Part shown: one piece after another, positions 1 through 8,500 of the stretch | Numbering within the stretch: position 1 is the stretch's first letter | How the letters are laid out: each line of letters opens with the position of its first letter | Assembly: GCF_025165815.1 (NCBI RefSeq) | Contig: NZ_JAFFZE010000005.1 | Coordinates: forward strand, 1-52,655 | Direction: 5' to 3' | From: Actinophytocola gossypii | GTDB taxonomy: Bacteria; Actinomycetota; Actinomycetes; Mycobacteriales; Pseudonocardiaceae | Length of the DNA: 52,655 bases | Made by a program: the position numbers and the translations under genes | Notes under the pieces: generated by a model | Databases searched by the model: none | What the model saw: only the letters and a program-made list of their open reading frames with translations | Told to the model about the DNA's origin: nothing

Positions 1-123
1 CGACCACCGATCGAGCTGACCGTAGGTGACAAACCGACCCGAATCCTCGATCGCGACCGCATCCGGCGTCGACCCGACCCGCACCCCGAACCGCGAAACC
101 AACGACATGGACGCGTCCCCCAT
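1..123 (-). CDS. NRPS adenylation domain, N-terminal fragment (runs off left edge)
   Basis: Only the first 41 codons are inside the window. They read as the opening of an adenylation domain: a short leader, then a LVSRF-like helix, TPDAVAI, and a VTYGQLD stretch that matches the usual start of A domains. The ATG at 121-123 is preceded by GAGGTGAAGGT, a good ribosome binding site. It lies 28 bases after the desaturase stop on the same strand, so it is the next gene of the biosynthetic operon. Substrate and later domains cannot be read. It starts without a condensation domain, like the other two A-domain proteins here. Confidence 0.8.
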   Translation of the reverse strand, partial: MGDASMSLVSRFGVRVGSTPDAVAIEDSGRFVTYGQLDRWS

Positions 124-151
124 ACCTTCACCTCATTGAGCGATGCGCGAG

Positions 152-1186
152 TCAGGCCACCTTGGGAATCGCGGATGACTGTGCGCGTGCCGTCGGCGGC
201 AGCGATCGGTAGATCTGCACCATGCCACCGAGTACCCCGCTGAGCCGGGGGAGCGCGGCGTACTCGGGGTCCTGCGCGAGGATGGCGTCGACCTCGCGCA
301 GGCGCCACATCGGCGTCCTGGGGAACAGGTGGTGGACCAGGTGGAATCCTTCGCCATCGGTCTCACCGAACAAGAAGCGGGTCCAGAACCCGTAGTCCCG
401 GTTCCACGACATGTAGAGGTCGATGCGCGGCGCGTTCTCGATGAGCGGGAAGTGCTCCATCAGCTCGGCGACCGCGCCGATCCAGACCTGGGTGGTCACC
501 AGCGGAACGAACCAGAGCAGGATCAACCACAGCCACCAGCCGCCGAGCACGGCCCACACCAGCACGGCGACGAGCAACGCGATGCGCAGGGCGCGCTCGA
601 GCGGTGCTTCAGCTTTCGACCAGATCCGGTGCCGCAGCAGGTAGAGGATGTACGAGCCGGTGGACTTCGGGCCGACCACCTTGCGCAGGTAGCGGTTCAG
701 CGCCGGGCGGCCCAGGTTGTCGCCGCACAGCCCGTTGTCCTTGTACTGGCGGTAGTCGGGATCGCGCTCCGGGTCGCCCAGACGGCCGTGGTGTTCGCCG
801 AGGTGGGACGCGCGGTACGCGGTCATGCTCTGCAGCACCGGGAACCCGCCGAAGAGGGCACCGAGGACAGTGCCGACACGGTGGTTGGCCATGAACGCGC
901 GATGCGCGGACATGTGCAGCACGCCCGCCACCGCGCGCTGCCGGCCGCCGATGAAGTAGACGGCGACCACGTACACCGGGATCGACGCCCAGAGCGCCAG
1001 GTTGTTGAACGTCCACACCGACGCCGCGCACCAGAACGCGATCCAGAACCAGTGCCGGACGAGTTCGGCGGGACCGTGCCAGTTGTCCGGACGAGACGCG
1101 ACGCGGACGGCGTCGAGAATCTCCGGAGCGAACCGATGACGAGTCCCTCGACCGCCTGACATGGTGTCGTCGATATTTGGCGACAT
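152..1186 (-). CDS. Membrane fatty-acid-desaturase-like diiron oxygenase
   Basis: A 344-residue membrane desaturase/hydroxylase. Three histidine clusters are visible: HMSAH (about 91-95), HLGEHH (about 128-133) and HLVHH (about 282-286), the pattern that binds two irons in membrane fatty acid desaturases. Hydrophobic segments lie near residues 45-80, 103-120 and 200-240. Such enzymes desaturate or hydroxylate an acyl chain at the membrane, using O2 and a reductase. Lying between two NRPS genes, 32 bases after the A-PCP-C stop, it probably tailors an acyl or polyketide part of the product. The real substrate is not evident. Start chosen at the first ATG; the Shine-Dalgarno match there (GGAG) is very close to the codon, so the start is uncertain. 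Confidence 0.85.
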   Translation of the reverse strand: MSPNIDDTMSGGRGTRHRFAPEILDAVRVASRPDNWHGPAELVRHWFWIAFWCAASVWTFNNLALWASIPVYVVAVYFIGGRQRAVAGVLHMSAHRAFMANHRVGTVLGALFGGFPVLQSMTAYRASHLGEHHGRLGDPERDPDYRQYKDNGLCGDNLGRPALNRYLRKVVGPKSTGSYILYLLRHRIWSKAEAPLERALRIALLVAVLVWAVLGGWWLWLILLWFVPLVTTQVWIGAVAELMEHFPLIENAPRIDLYMSWNRDYGFWTRFLFGETDGEGFHLVHHLFPRTPMWRLREVDAILAQDPEYAALPRLSGVLGGMVQIYRSLPPTARAQSSAIPKVA

Positions 1187-1218
1187 GCTCCGACTGTAGC
1201 CAACTCCACCGTTACGAT

Positions 1219-4200
1219 CTAGGAGCTGAGATCACCTCGCGCGGGCCGGTCGAGGAGCGTGCCGATCGGCTGGTCCGGCCCGGTCAGCGCCGCATCCAGA
1301 ATGGCCAGCAGGTCGGCCCGCCACCGCGCGGCGGACTCCGGGTCGAAGGCGTCGGCGGCGTACTCGATCTCGCCGACCAGGCCGGTCGATTCGTGCCGCG
1401 CCGTCCAACTCAGTGCCGTCTTCGCCGTTCGAGAATGCACGAAATGCTCGACGATGGTCAGCCCGGCGATGCCGTCGAGGCTGTCGAGCGGTGTCGACTG
1501 GAATCCGAACATTGCCTGGAAGATGGGGTTGTCGCCGGCCCGTGAGCTGCGCGAGGACGCCTCGACCACATCGACGAAGGGCAACTCCTGGTTCGTCAGG
1601 GCTTCGGTCATCGCCACGTCGACGTCGGCGACCACATCGCGAAAGCTCATGGTTTGGTCCAACCGGGCGCGCACCACGACCATGTTCATCAGGTACCCGA
1701 TGATGTTCTCGGTACCTGGGCGGTTGCGGCAGGCGACCGGCAGACCGACCACCGGCTCGTCCGTGCCGACCGCACGGCCCAAGGCGAGGAAAAAGGACGC
1801 GAGCAGGACGGTGAACGGAGTCGACCGGCACTCGCGGGCCACGCGCTCGACGGCCGCGGTGTCGATGGCCGACGGCGGCACCCGCAGCGCGAAGCCGGCC
1901 GAGCCGGCGCGGCGGGGCCCGGTGGTACGACCCGCTCGGTCCGCCGGCAACGGCGCGAGCGCGGGAGCGTCGGTCAGCTGCGCCGACCAGTAGGCCCGCT
2001 GCGCCGCCGCGTCCGGCCCCGCCAACCAGCGTTGCTGCCACGCGACGTAGTCGGCGTACCGCACGGTGATGTCCGGCAGCGGTCTGCCTTCGTAGAGCGC
2101 CGTGAGCTCACGCCAGAACACCGCGAGCGACCAGGCGTCGAACGCCGCGTGGTGCACGTTCAGCAACCACAACCATTCGCCGTCGAGCTGGAACGCGGAC
2201 GAGCGCAGCAGCGGTCCCCTGCCCAGGTCGAAGGGCACCTCGGCCGCGGCCTGCGCGCGGTCGGCGGCGTCCGCGAAGTCGTCCGCGCGGACGACCTCGG
2301 TCCGGACCGGCTCGGCGGGCTGGATGTGTTGCCACACCGAGCCGCCCTTCCGGACCAGCACCGTTCGCAGCGCCTCGTGCCGGGCGACGATGGTGGTCAG
2401 GGCGGCGTCCAGGCGTTCGAGGTCGAGCGGTCCGGTGATCTGGTAGCACACCGGGATCGCGTACAGGGGCGCACCTCGGTTCACCTGGTCGAGGTACCAG
2501 AGGGCCTGCTGCGCACGCGACGCCGGCTGCCACTCGTCGCGGCTCGCGGCGGGAACGATCGCCTGCTCGGGGGTGCCGGCGGCCCGCAGGCGCGTCACCG
2601 CCGCGGCGATCCCGGCGACGTGCGGGGCCGCGCGGAACTGCGCGAAGGTCAGCGCCACGCCGGTCACCTCGGCGACCTGGCTCAGGATCCGCATGCCCTG
2701 CAGCGAGTCCACGCCTACCGAGAAGAAGTTCTCGTGCCGGTCGTGCACCGGCACGCCGCGGACGTCGGCGACGACCCTGGCGACAGCGCGCTCGAGCGTG
2801 GTCATGGCCGCGTCGTCGAGACCTCCGGCTCGTGCCCTGCCGACCGGCGGCAGGGCGGCGCGGGACACCTTCCCGTTCAGCGGCGAGCGCGGGATCTTCG
2901 CCATCAGCACGATCGCCGACGGCAGCATGGACTCGGGCAGCCGCTCGACGAGCCCGGTCCTGAGCCCCGCCTCCGACACGTCGGGTCCGGCCTCGACGTA
3001 CGCGACGAGGGACGATCCCGTTGCCGGGTCGTCGACCACGACGGCCACGGCATCCTTGACGCCGTCCAGTTGGTGCAGCGCGCTCTCCACCTGACCGAGT
3101 TCCACCCGGCTCCCACGGATCTTCACCTGGCGGTCGGAGCGGCCGAGGAAGGAGAGCGTGCCGTCGGGTGCCCGGGCGGCGCGGTCGCCGGTCCGGTACA
3201 TCCGTGCCCCGGGCCGACCCTGCGGGTCGGGGCGGTAGCGGTCGGCGGTCATCGCCGGGGCGCCGTAGTAGCCGCGGGTCACCGGCGGGCCGCCCACCCA
3301 CAGGTCGCCGGGCTCGCCGTCGGGTACCGGCAGCAGCTCGTCGTCGAGGATGTACAGCGCCGCCCGCGCGAACGCACGGCCGAGCGATACCAGGGCATAG
3401 TCGGAACCGTCGGAACCGCCGATGCCGTCGCGGGCGGGATGGTGCAGGGCGACGCTGATCGAGGTCTCGGTCGGCCCGTAGTCCGACACCCAGTTGATCC
3501 GTTCCGCCCCCGGAACCTCGTACCAGGCCGCCAGCTTCTCGACGAGGATCTTGTCGCCACCGATGAACACGGTGCGCAGGCTCGGTGGCAGGCGCACCGC
3601 GCCGGCCACCAGGTCGTCGACCCACAGGTGCCAGTAGGCGCTCGGCAGGCTGACCATCGTCACCGACAGCCGCTCGACGAGGCTGGTGAACTCCCAGCTG
3701 GTGAACTTGCGCTGGGCGGGCATCACCACCGCACCGCCGGCCAGCCACGCCGGGAGGATCTCCTCCAGCGCGGCGTCGAAGGCCATCGCCGTGGACTGCA
3801 GCGAACGATCCCGCGGGCCGAGGGACAGTTGGTCCCGCAACGCCAGCGCGTGGTTGGCGAAGCTCGCGTGCGTGGCCGCGACCAGCTTGGGTTTGCCCGT
3901 CGAGCCCGACGTGAACACGCAGTACGCGAGGTTCGCCGGGTACACCTTCACCGGCGGCAGGACCGTGGGCGGGCCCGACAGGTCGAGGCCGTCGAGGTCG
4001 ATCGTCCGAACTCCCGCGAGTTCCACCGCGACGGGACCGTTGCCGATCAGCAAGGTCACCCCGGCGTCCGAGACCATGCCCTCGGCGACGTCGCGCGGCA
4101 GCGACGCGTCGATCGGGACGTACGCCCCGCCGGCCTTCCAGATCGCGAACATCGCCACCAGGAGCAGTGGCGAGGGCTCCATGCTCACGCCTACCAGGCG

Positions 4201-4380
4201 TTCGGGCCGCACCCCGAGTTCGACGAGCAGGTTGGCGAGCACGGTCGCCCGCTGGTCGAGTTCGCGGAAGGTGTGGCTTCCGCCGTCCCAGGCCACCGCC
4301 TCCGCGTCCGGGGTCTGCTCGACCTGCGCCTCGATGAGCCGGTGCACCAGGCTCGATCCCGGCTCCATGACCGGCTTCAT
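1219..4380 (-). CDS. NRPS, A-PCP-C
   Basis: A 1053-residue nonribosomal peptide synthetase protein. The adenylation domain covers about 1-510 (TSGSTGKPK near 157-165, YGPTET near 301-306, YRTGD near 395, NGKV with the catalytic Lys near 504). The carrier domain follows with SVGVDSL, attachment Ser near 559. A condensation domain comes last, with an intact HHAAFDA motif near 743-749. There is no N-terminal C domain, so aminoacyl transfer to the next partner relies on its own C-terminal C domain. Manual pocket reading gives roughly D-A-E-S-F-G-D-I-S-K, with acidic residues at two variable positions. The ATG overlaps the amidinotransferase stop (ATGA at 4377-4380), implying translational coupling, and a longer upstream reading frame is not needed. 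Confidence 0.88.
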   Translation of the reverse strand: MKPVMEPGSSLVHRLIEAQVEQTPDAEAVAWDGGSHTFRELDQRATVLANLLVELGVRPERLVGVSMEPSPLLLVAMFAIWKAGGAYVPIDASLPRDVAEGMVSDAGVTLLIGNGPVAVELAGVRTIDLDGLDLSGPPTVLPPVKVYPANLAYCVFTSGSTGKPKLVAATHASFANHALALRDQLSLGPRDRSLQSTAMAFDAALEEILPAWLAGGAVVMPAQRKFTSWEFTSLVERLSVTMVSLPSAYWHLWVDDLVAGAVRLPPSLRTVFIGGDKILVEKLAAWYEVPGAERINWVSDYGPTETSISVALHHPARDGIGGSDGSDYALVSLGRAFARAALYILDDELLPVPDGEPGDLWVGGPPVTRGYYGAPAMTADRYRPDPQGRPGARMYRTGDRAARAPDGTLSFLGRSDRQVKIRGSRVELGQVESALHQLDGVKDAVAVVVDDPATGSSLVAYVEAGPDVSEAGLRTGLVERLPESMLPSAIVLMAKIPRSPLNGKVSRAALPPVGRARAGGLDDAAMTTLERAVARVVADVRGVPVHDRHENFFSVGVDSLQGMRILSQVAEVTGVALTFAQFRAAPHVAGIAAAVTRLRAAGTPEQAIVPAASRDEWQPASRAQQALWYLDQVNRGAPLYAIPVCYQITGPLDLERLDAALTTIVARHEALRTVLVRKGGSVWQHIQPAEPVRTEVVRADDFADAADRAQAAAEVPFDLGRGPLLRSSAFQLDGEWLWLLNVHHAAFDAWSLAVFWRELTALYEGRPLPDITVRYADYVAWQQRWLAGPDAAAQRAYWSAQLTDAPALAPLPADRAGRTTGPRRAGSAGFALRVPPSAIDTAAVERVARECRSTPFTVLLASFFLALGRAVGTDEPVVGLPVACRNRPGTENIIGYLMNMVVVRARLDQTMSFRDVVADVDVAMTEALTNQELPFVDVVEASSRSSRAGDNPIFQAMFGFQSTPLDSLDGIAGLTIVEHFVHSRTAKTALSWTARHESTGLVGEIEYAADAFDPESAARWRADLLAILDAALTGPDQPIGTLLDRPARGDLSS

Positions 4381-5504
4381 ACGTAGGACTGCAGCTCGCC
4401 GCGACGGCGGACGTCGACTGTCGCGCAGTGGAACGAACCGCCGAAGCTGTTGAAGTTGCGGAACGGGCAGAGGACCGGGGTGATGCCCCAGCTCTCGGCC
4501 AGCCGCCGCATCGGCTCGTCCTGCGCCTCCACGAGCATGTGCTCCTCGTCGATCATCAGCACGTTCATGTTGATCCACTTGCTGGTCATGTAGAGCGGGT
4601 GGCTGTCCGGGATGACCGGTGGCGGCGCGGCTCGCACCTCCCAGTCCTTCAACAGGTCGGGCACCTCCGGCACCCGCTCGGGCTGGATGAGCAGCTTCCC
4701 GGGAGCGAGCGGCACCAGGCTCGCGTCGATGTGCATCGGGTGGTCGTCGTCGAGCGTGACCTCGTGGACGCGGTAGTCGTCGCCGAGGTGCCGGCGCAGC
4801 CATTCGATGCCCATCGCATTGGTGACGTGGCTGCGCTGGGCGAAGATGTCCCGGCCGAAGCGCATGAAGTCGGCCGCGTCGAAGGTCGGCTCGAACTCCG
4901 TGATCACCGAGCGGAACGGCTCACCGTCGGGCTGGTCGGTCCAGCCCTCGACGTACAGCTCGTCGGTCAGCTCCGGCATCGGCGCGGAGGCCCAGCGCGC
5001 CCCGCGCCGGAAGTACTCCTTCAACAGCGGTCGGAACGCCGACGACGCGTGGTGCCGCGACCGCCAGGACATCGGCGCTTCGATGATCTCGTCACCGACG
5101 ACGAGCAACAGGTCGCGCGGCATCGCGTCGTACAGCCCGGTGCTCGACCAGCCGGGAACGCCGTACGAGACGGAGTGATCGCGCGGTTCCGGCCGACGCA
5201 CCACGACGCCCATGCTCACCAGGATGTCCGCGAGCTGATCGAGCTCGTCCCGCGCGGCGGCCACCTGATCGGCCGGGAAGGGTTGCCCGGCCCGCTGCCG
5301 GAAGACCTCGCGCTGTGCGGGCGACAGCGGCGCGCCGACGGCGACGTGCCACGGCGGGAAATGGGCGTTGTCGACGATGCCGACAATGACTTCCTCGAGC
5401 GGATCCCACTCGTTGTAGGACTCGACCGGACCGGACGCCGCGGTCGCGGTGCCGAGAGCCTGGTCCAAGTCGTCGATCACGGTGTCTGTCCGGTCGCCGG
5501 CCAA
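4377..5504 (-). CDS. L-arginine:glycine-type amidinotransferase
   Basis: A 375-residue soluble enzyme that moves an amidino group from arginine to an amine, giving a guanidino compound plus ornithine. It matches animal AGAT and the cyanotoxin enzymes SxtG/CyrA over its whole length. The catalytic triad is present: Asp in FDAADF (about 209-212), His in PMHIDA (258) and Cys in GSFHCAT (360), followed by the typical DVRRRG. The start is a TTG at 5504 with AGGGGG six bases upstream; a GTG eight codons later is possible. It is translationally coupled to the A-PCP-C gene, which suggests that this A domain loads the guanidino product. The amino acceptor (glycine or another amine) cannot be told from sequence. 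Confidence 0.93.
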   Translation of the reverse strand: MAGDRTDTVIDDLDQALGTATAASGPVESYNEWDPLEEVIVGIVDNAHFPPWHVAVGAPLSPAQREVFRQRAGQPFPADQVAAARDELDQLADILVSMGVVVRRPEPRDHSVSYGVPGWSSTGLYDAMPRDLLLVVGDEIIEAPMSWRSRHHASSAFRPLLKEYFRRGARWASAPMPELTDELYVEGWTDQPDGEPFRSVITEFEPTFDAADFMRFGRDIFAQRSHVTNAMGIEWLRRHLGDDYRVHEVTLDDDHPMHIDASLVPLAPGKLLIQPERVPEVPDLLKDWEVRAAPPPVIPDSHPLYMTSKWINMNVLMIDEEHMLVEAQDEPMRRLAESWGITPVLCPFRNFNSFGGSFHCATVDVRRRGELQSYV

Positions 5505-5597
5505 TCTGAACCCCCTACTCCGCTGACCCTCAGGTCGTGGATCTAGCTTAGTTGTACGTTCGGTCGGATGATCAACATGCGATGGCAGCTGGGACCA

Positions 5598-8500
5598 TCA
5601 ACGGCCTTGGCGTAGCTCGCCGAGCGGGACGGTGGGGTTGGACAGCACCTGCTCCACCGTGGCCGCCAGGTCCGCCGCGTACGGCGCGAGGTCACTGGCC
5701 TGCGACAGCTCCGAGAGGATCTCGAACCCGGTGCCGTGCTCCTCGACGGTCACCAACGCCGGCCGGGGCATGTGCTCGCGCGGCAACGCCAGTGGTGCGG
5801 CCGGGAACCCGAACAGGTCCCCTGGACTCTCGTACGCGTAGTCGAACGCGATGAAGGCGGCGGGAAGTTGGCGGTAGCGCCGCTCCTGCAACAGCCGGTA
5901 CAGGCCGGCCGTGGCGTCCGAGGTGTCCACCAGCTGCGCCTGCACGTCCCTGGTCACGTCCGTCACGCTGTGACTGTCGGGGAGCTCCACGACGACCGGT
6001 AGCTGGTCGACGCAGAAGCCGACGAGCGGCTTGCCCGCGTAGTGCGGTTGCCCGGTCCGGTGGGCCATCATGATGGCCTGCGGGACCCCCATGAGCAGCG
6101 ACGACGCCACCGCCACCACCGACAGCGCCGCAGTGTGCATCGTGGACCGGCCGGCGCGGGACAAGCCACGCAGGTCGGCCAGGCGCTGCTCGGAGAACGA
6201 GTCGACGCGGCTGACCGGGACGAACGGCCCGGTACCGTCGATCATCCGGCCCGCCGTCCAGTACCTGTCCAGCTTCGGCCGCCACACCGCGGCGTTCGCG
6301 TCGAACCGGGCGTCCTCCTCGGCTCGCTTGGACCGCGCGTACGCCAGGAAGCTGGCGGGCGTGGGTAGGGCCTCGCTCGCCGCATCCCCCAGGTAACAGG
6401 ACGACAGTTCCGACCACAGAACCTCGAACGACCAGCCGTCCGCCACCGCGTGCGGCGCGGTTGCCTGAACGAACGAGGTGTCGCCGGTCCGCACGAGCTG
6501 GAACTGGAACAGCGACGGGACCGACATGTCGACCGGCCGGTTCGCGAACCGGCTGAGGATGGCCTCGACGTCCTCAGCCGACGCGTCGCTCATGGCGCAC
6601 GTGGTCAGCTTCGGAACGGCGCTGGCGACGCAGTTCTGGGCGGCGCCGTCCTGGTCGAACCCGATCCGCAGCGCCTCGTGCCGTTGCGCGACCGTCGCGA
6701 TCGCGTCCGCCAACCGCTGCTCGTCGATCGCGCCGTCGACCCGGCGCACGTCGGACATCTGGTAGGAGGCTCCGCGCTCGCCGCCCAGTTCGCTGCTCAT
6801 CCACAGCAGCTTCTGACCGTCGGTGAGCGGAGCCTCGCCGACGACCCGCGCTGGGTCGTCGGTGGTGTCGGCGGGGTCGGGGGTCGGCGGTTGCGGTGAC
6901 CGCGGCCGTGCTGGCGCCGCGCTGGTTCCCGGCCACAGGCCGCTCGCGGCGATCTCGGCCGCGGTGTCGGCGACGGTCCGCACGATGCGTTCGCGGTCCG
7001 CGTCGTCGTGCGCCGCGCTGAGAAAGCAGGTACGCCCCTCCCACACGTACACGCCGCGGCTGAGCAGGCCGAGGAAGAACATGTTCTCCGCGCGCTCGGA
7101 GCCGCCGACGTTGATGCGGAACAGGGACGAGAAGCTCTCGACCGTGACCGGATAACCGTGCGCCGCCGAGTGCGAGTTGATCGCCTCGGCCAGGTCCGCG
7201 GTCCGCCGGTTGAGGTCGGCCTGCAGCCGGGGCGACACCTTCTTCAGGTATCCGATCATGTGCTGCGCGACGGCCATCGCCATCGGTTGCTTGCTGAACG
7301 TTCCGGAGAACACCATGCTCGGCCGTTGCGGCAGTTCGCCCTGCCGCCAGCGACCGCCGTCGATGGGCGCCATGAACTCCGCGTCGCCCGCGATGACTCC
7401 GATGGGCATGCCGCCACCGATGACCTTGCCGTAGGTGACCAGGTCCGGGCGGACGCCGAAGTACCCGGCCGCGCCCGCCGGGTGGCACCGGAAGCCGGTG
7501 ATGATCTCGTCGAAGATCAGGGCGGCACCCAGGTCGCTGGTGAGCGTGCGCAGCCGCCGCAGTAGCTCGCCGGGCTGGTATCCGGGACGTCGGCTCTGGA
7601 CCGGCTCGACCAGCACCGCCGCCAGCCGTTCGCCGTAGAACTCGAGGATGGGGATCGCCGACTCGTCGTACGGGACGACGATGACGTCCTGGACCATGCC
7701 GGCCGGCGTGCCCCGGCCGAGGGTCGTCGTCTCGCCCGGCAGCCCACCGGCCCGAGGAGCCACCATGACGCCGTCGAACGTGCCGTGGAACGAACCGGTG
7801 AACACGGCGATCAGGTCTCGTCCGGTCCTGGCGCGAGCCGCGCGCACCGCCGCCATCACCGCCTCGGTTCCCGAGGTGGCGAAACCGACCCGGTCGACCC
7901 CCGTCAGTGACGCGATCCCGCGGGCCACGTCACCCGCGGTCGACGACTGCGGGCCGAGCAACAGTTCGGAGGGATCGAAGGAGCTCAGGGCCTGCCGCAC
8001 CGGTTCGGACGCGTGTCCCAGCATGGTGACGCCGAAGCCCATGCACAGGTCGAGGTACTCGCAGCCGTCCACGTCGACGAAGTGCGAGCCCTCACCATGG
8101 ACCCCGACCACCGGGTAGCTCACCTCGCGCCGGCCCGTACGCAGCGAGAACACCACGTTCCGCTGGTCGACGAGCGTGTACCGGTCCTCCTCGGTGACTC
8201 GTTTCGACACCGGGGTGCGCCTGGCCCACTCCTGCTCCTCCTCCGCCGGGAGCGCGGCGGTCTCCTCGAGCGACCGGGCGGGCTCGGACGGCGGAGCCGG
8301 GGTGCGGACCGGCGCCGGGGCCGCGGCGGGCGCTGCACCGTCGCCCGTCGGGTGCCAGCTCGCCGGCACGATGCCGGCGAGGTGCTCGGCCAGGAGGGCG
8401 GGCGAATCCCGCTCGAAGTACAGCAGACGGATGTCGACGGCGACCCGGAACTCGGCCGACAGCGCGTCCGCCAGCTGAATGAGCAGGAACGAGTCGTACC

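Noticed and set aside
1654-4386. Long open frame (about 910 codons) on the plus strand opposite the A-PCP-C gene
   Set aside because: It is an antisense shadow from high GC third positions. It is rich in Arg, His and Gly and has no family motif, while the minus strand has clear NRPS motifs.
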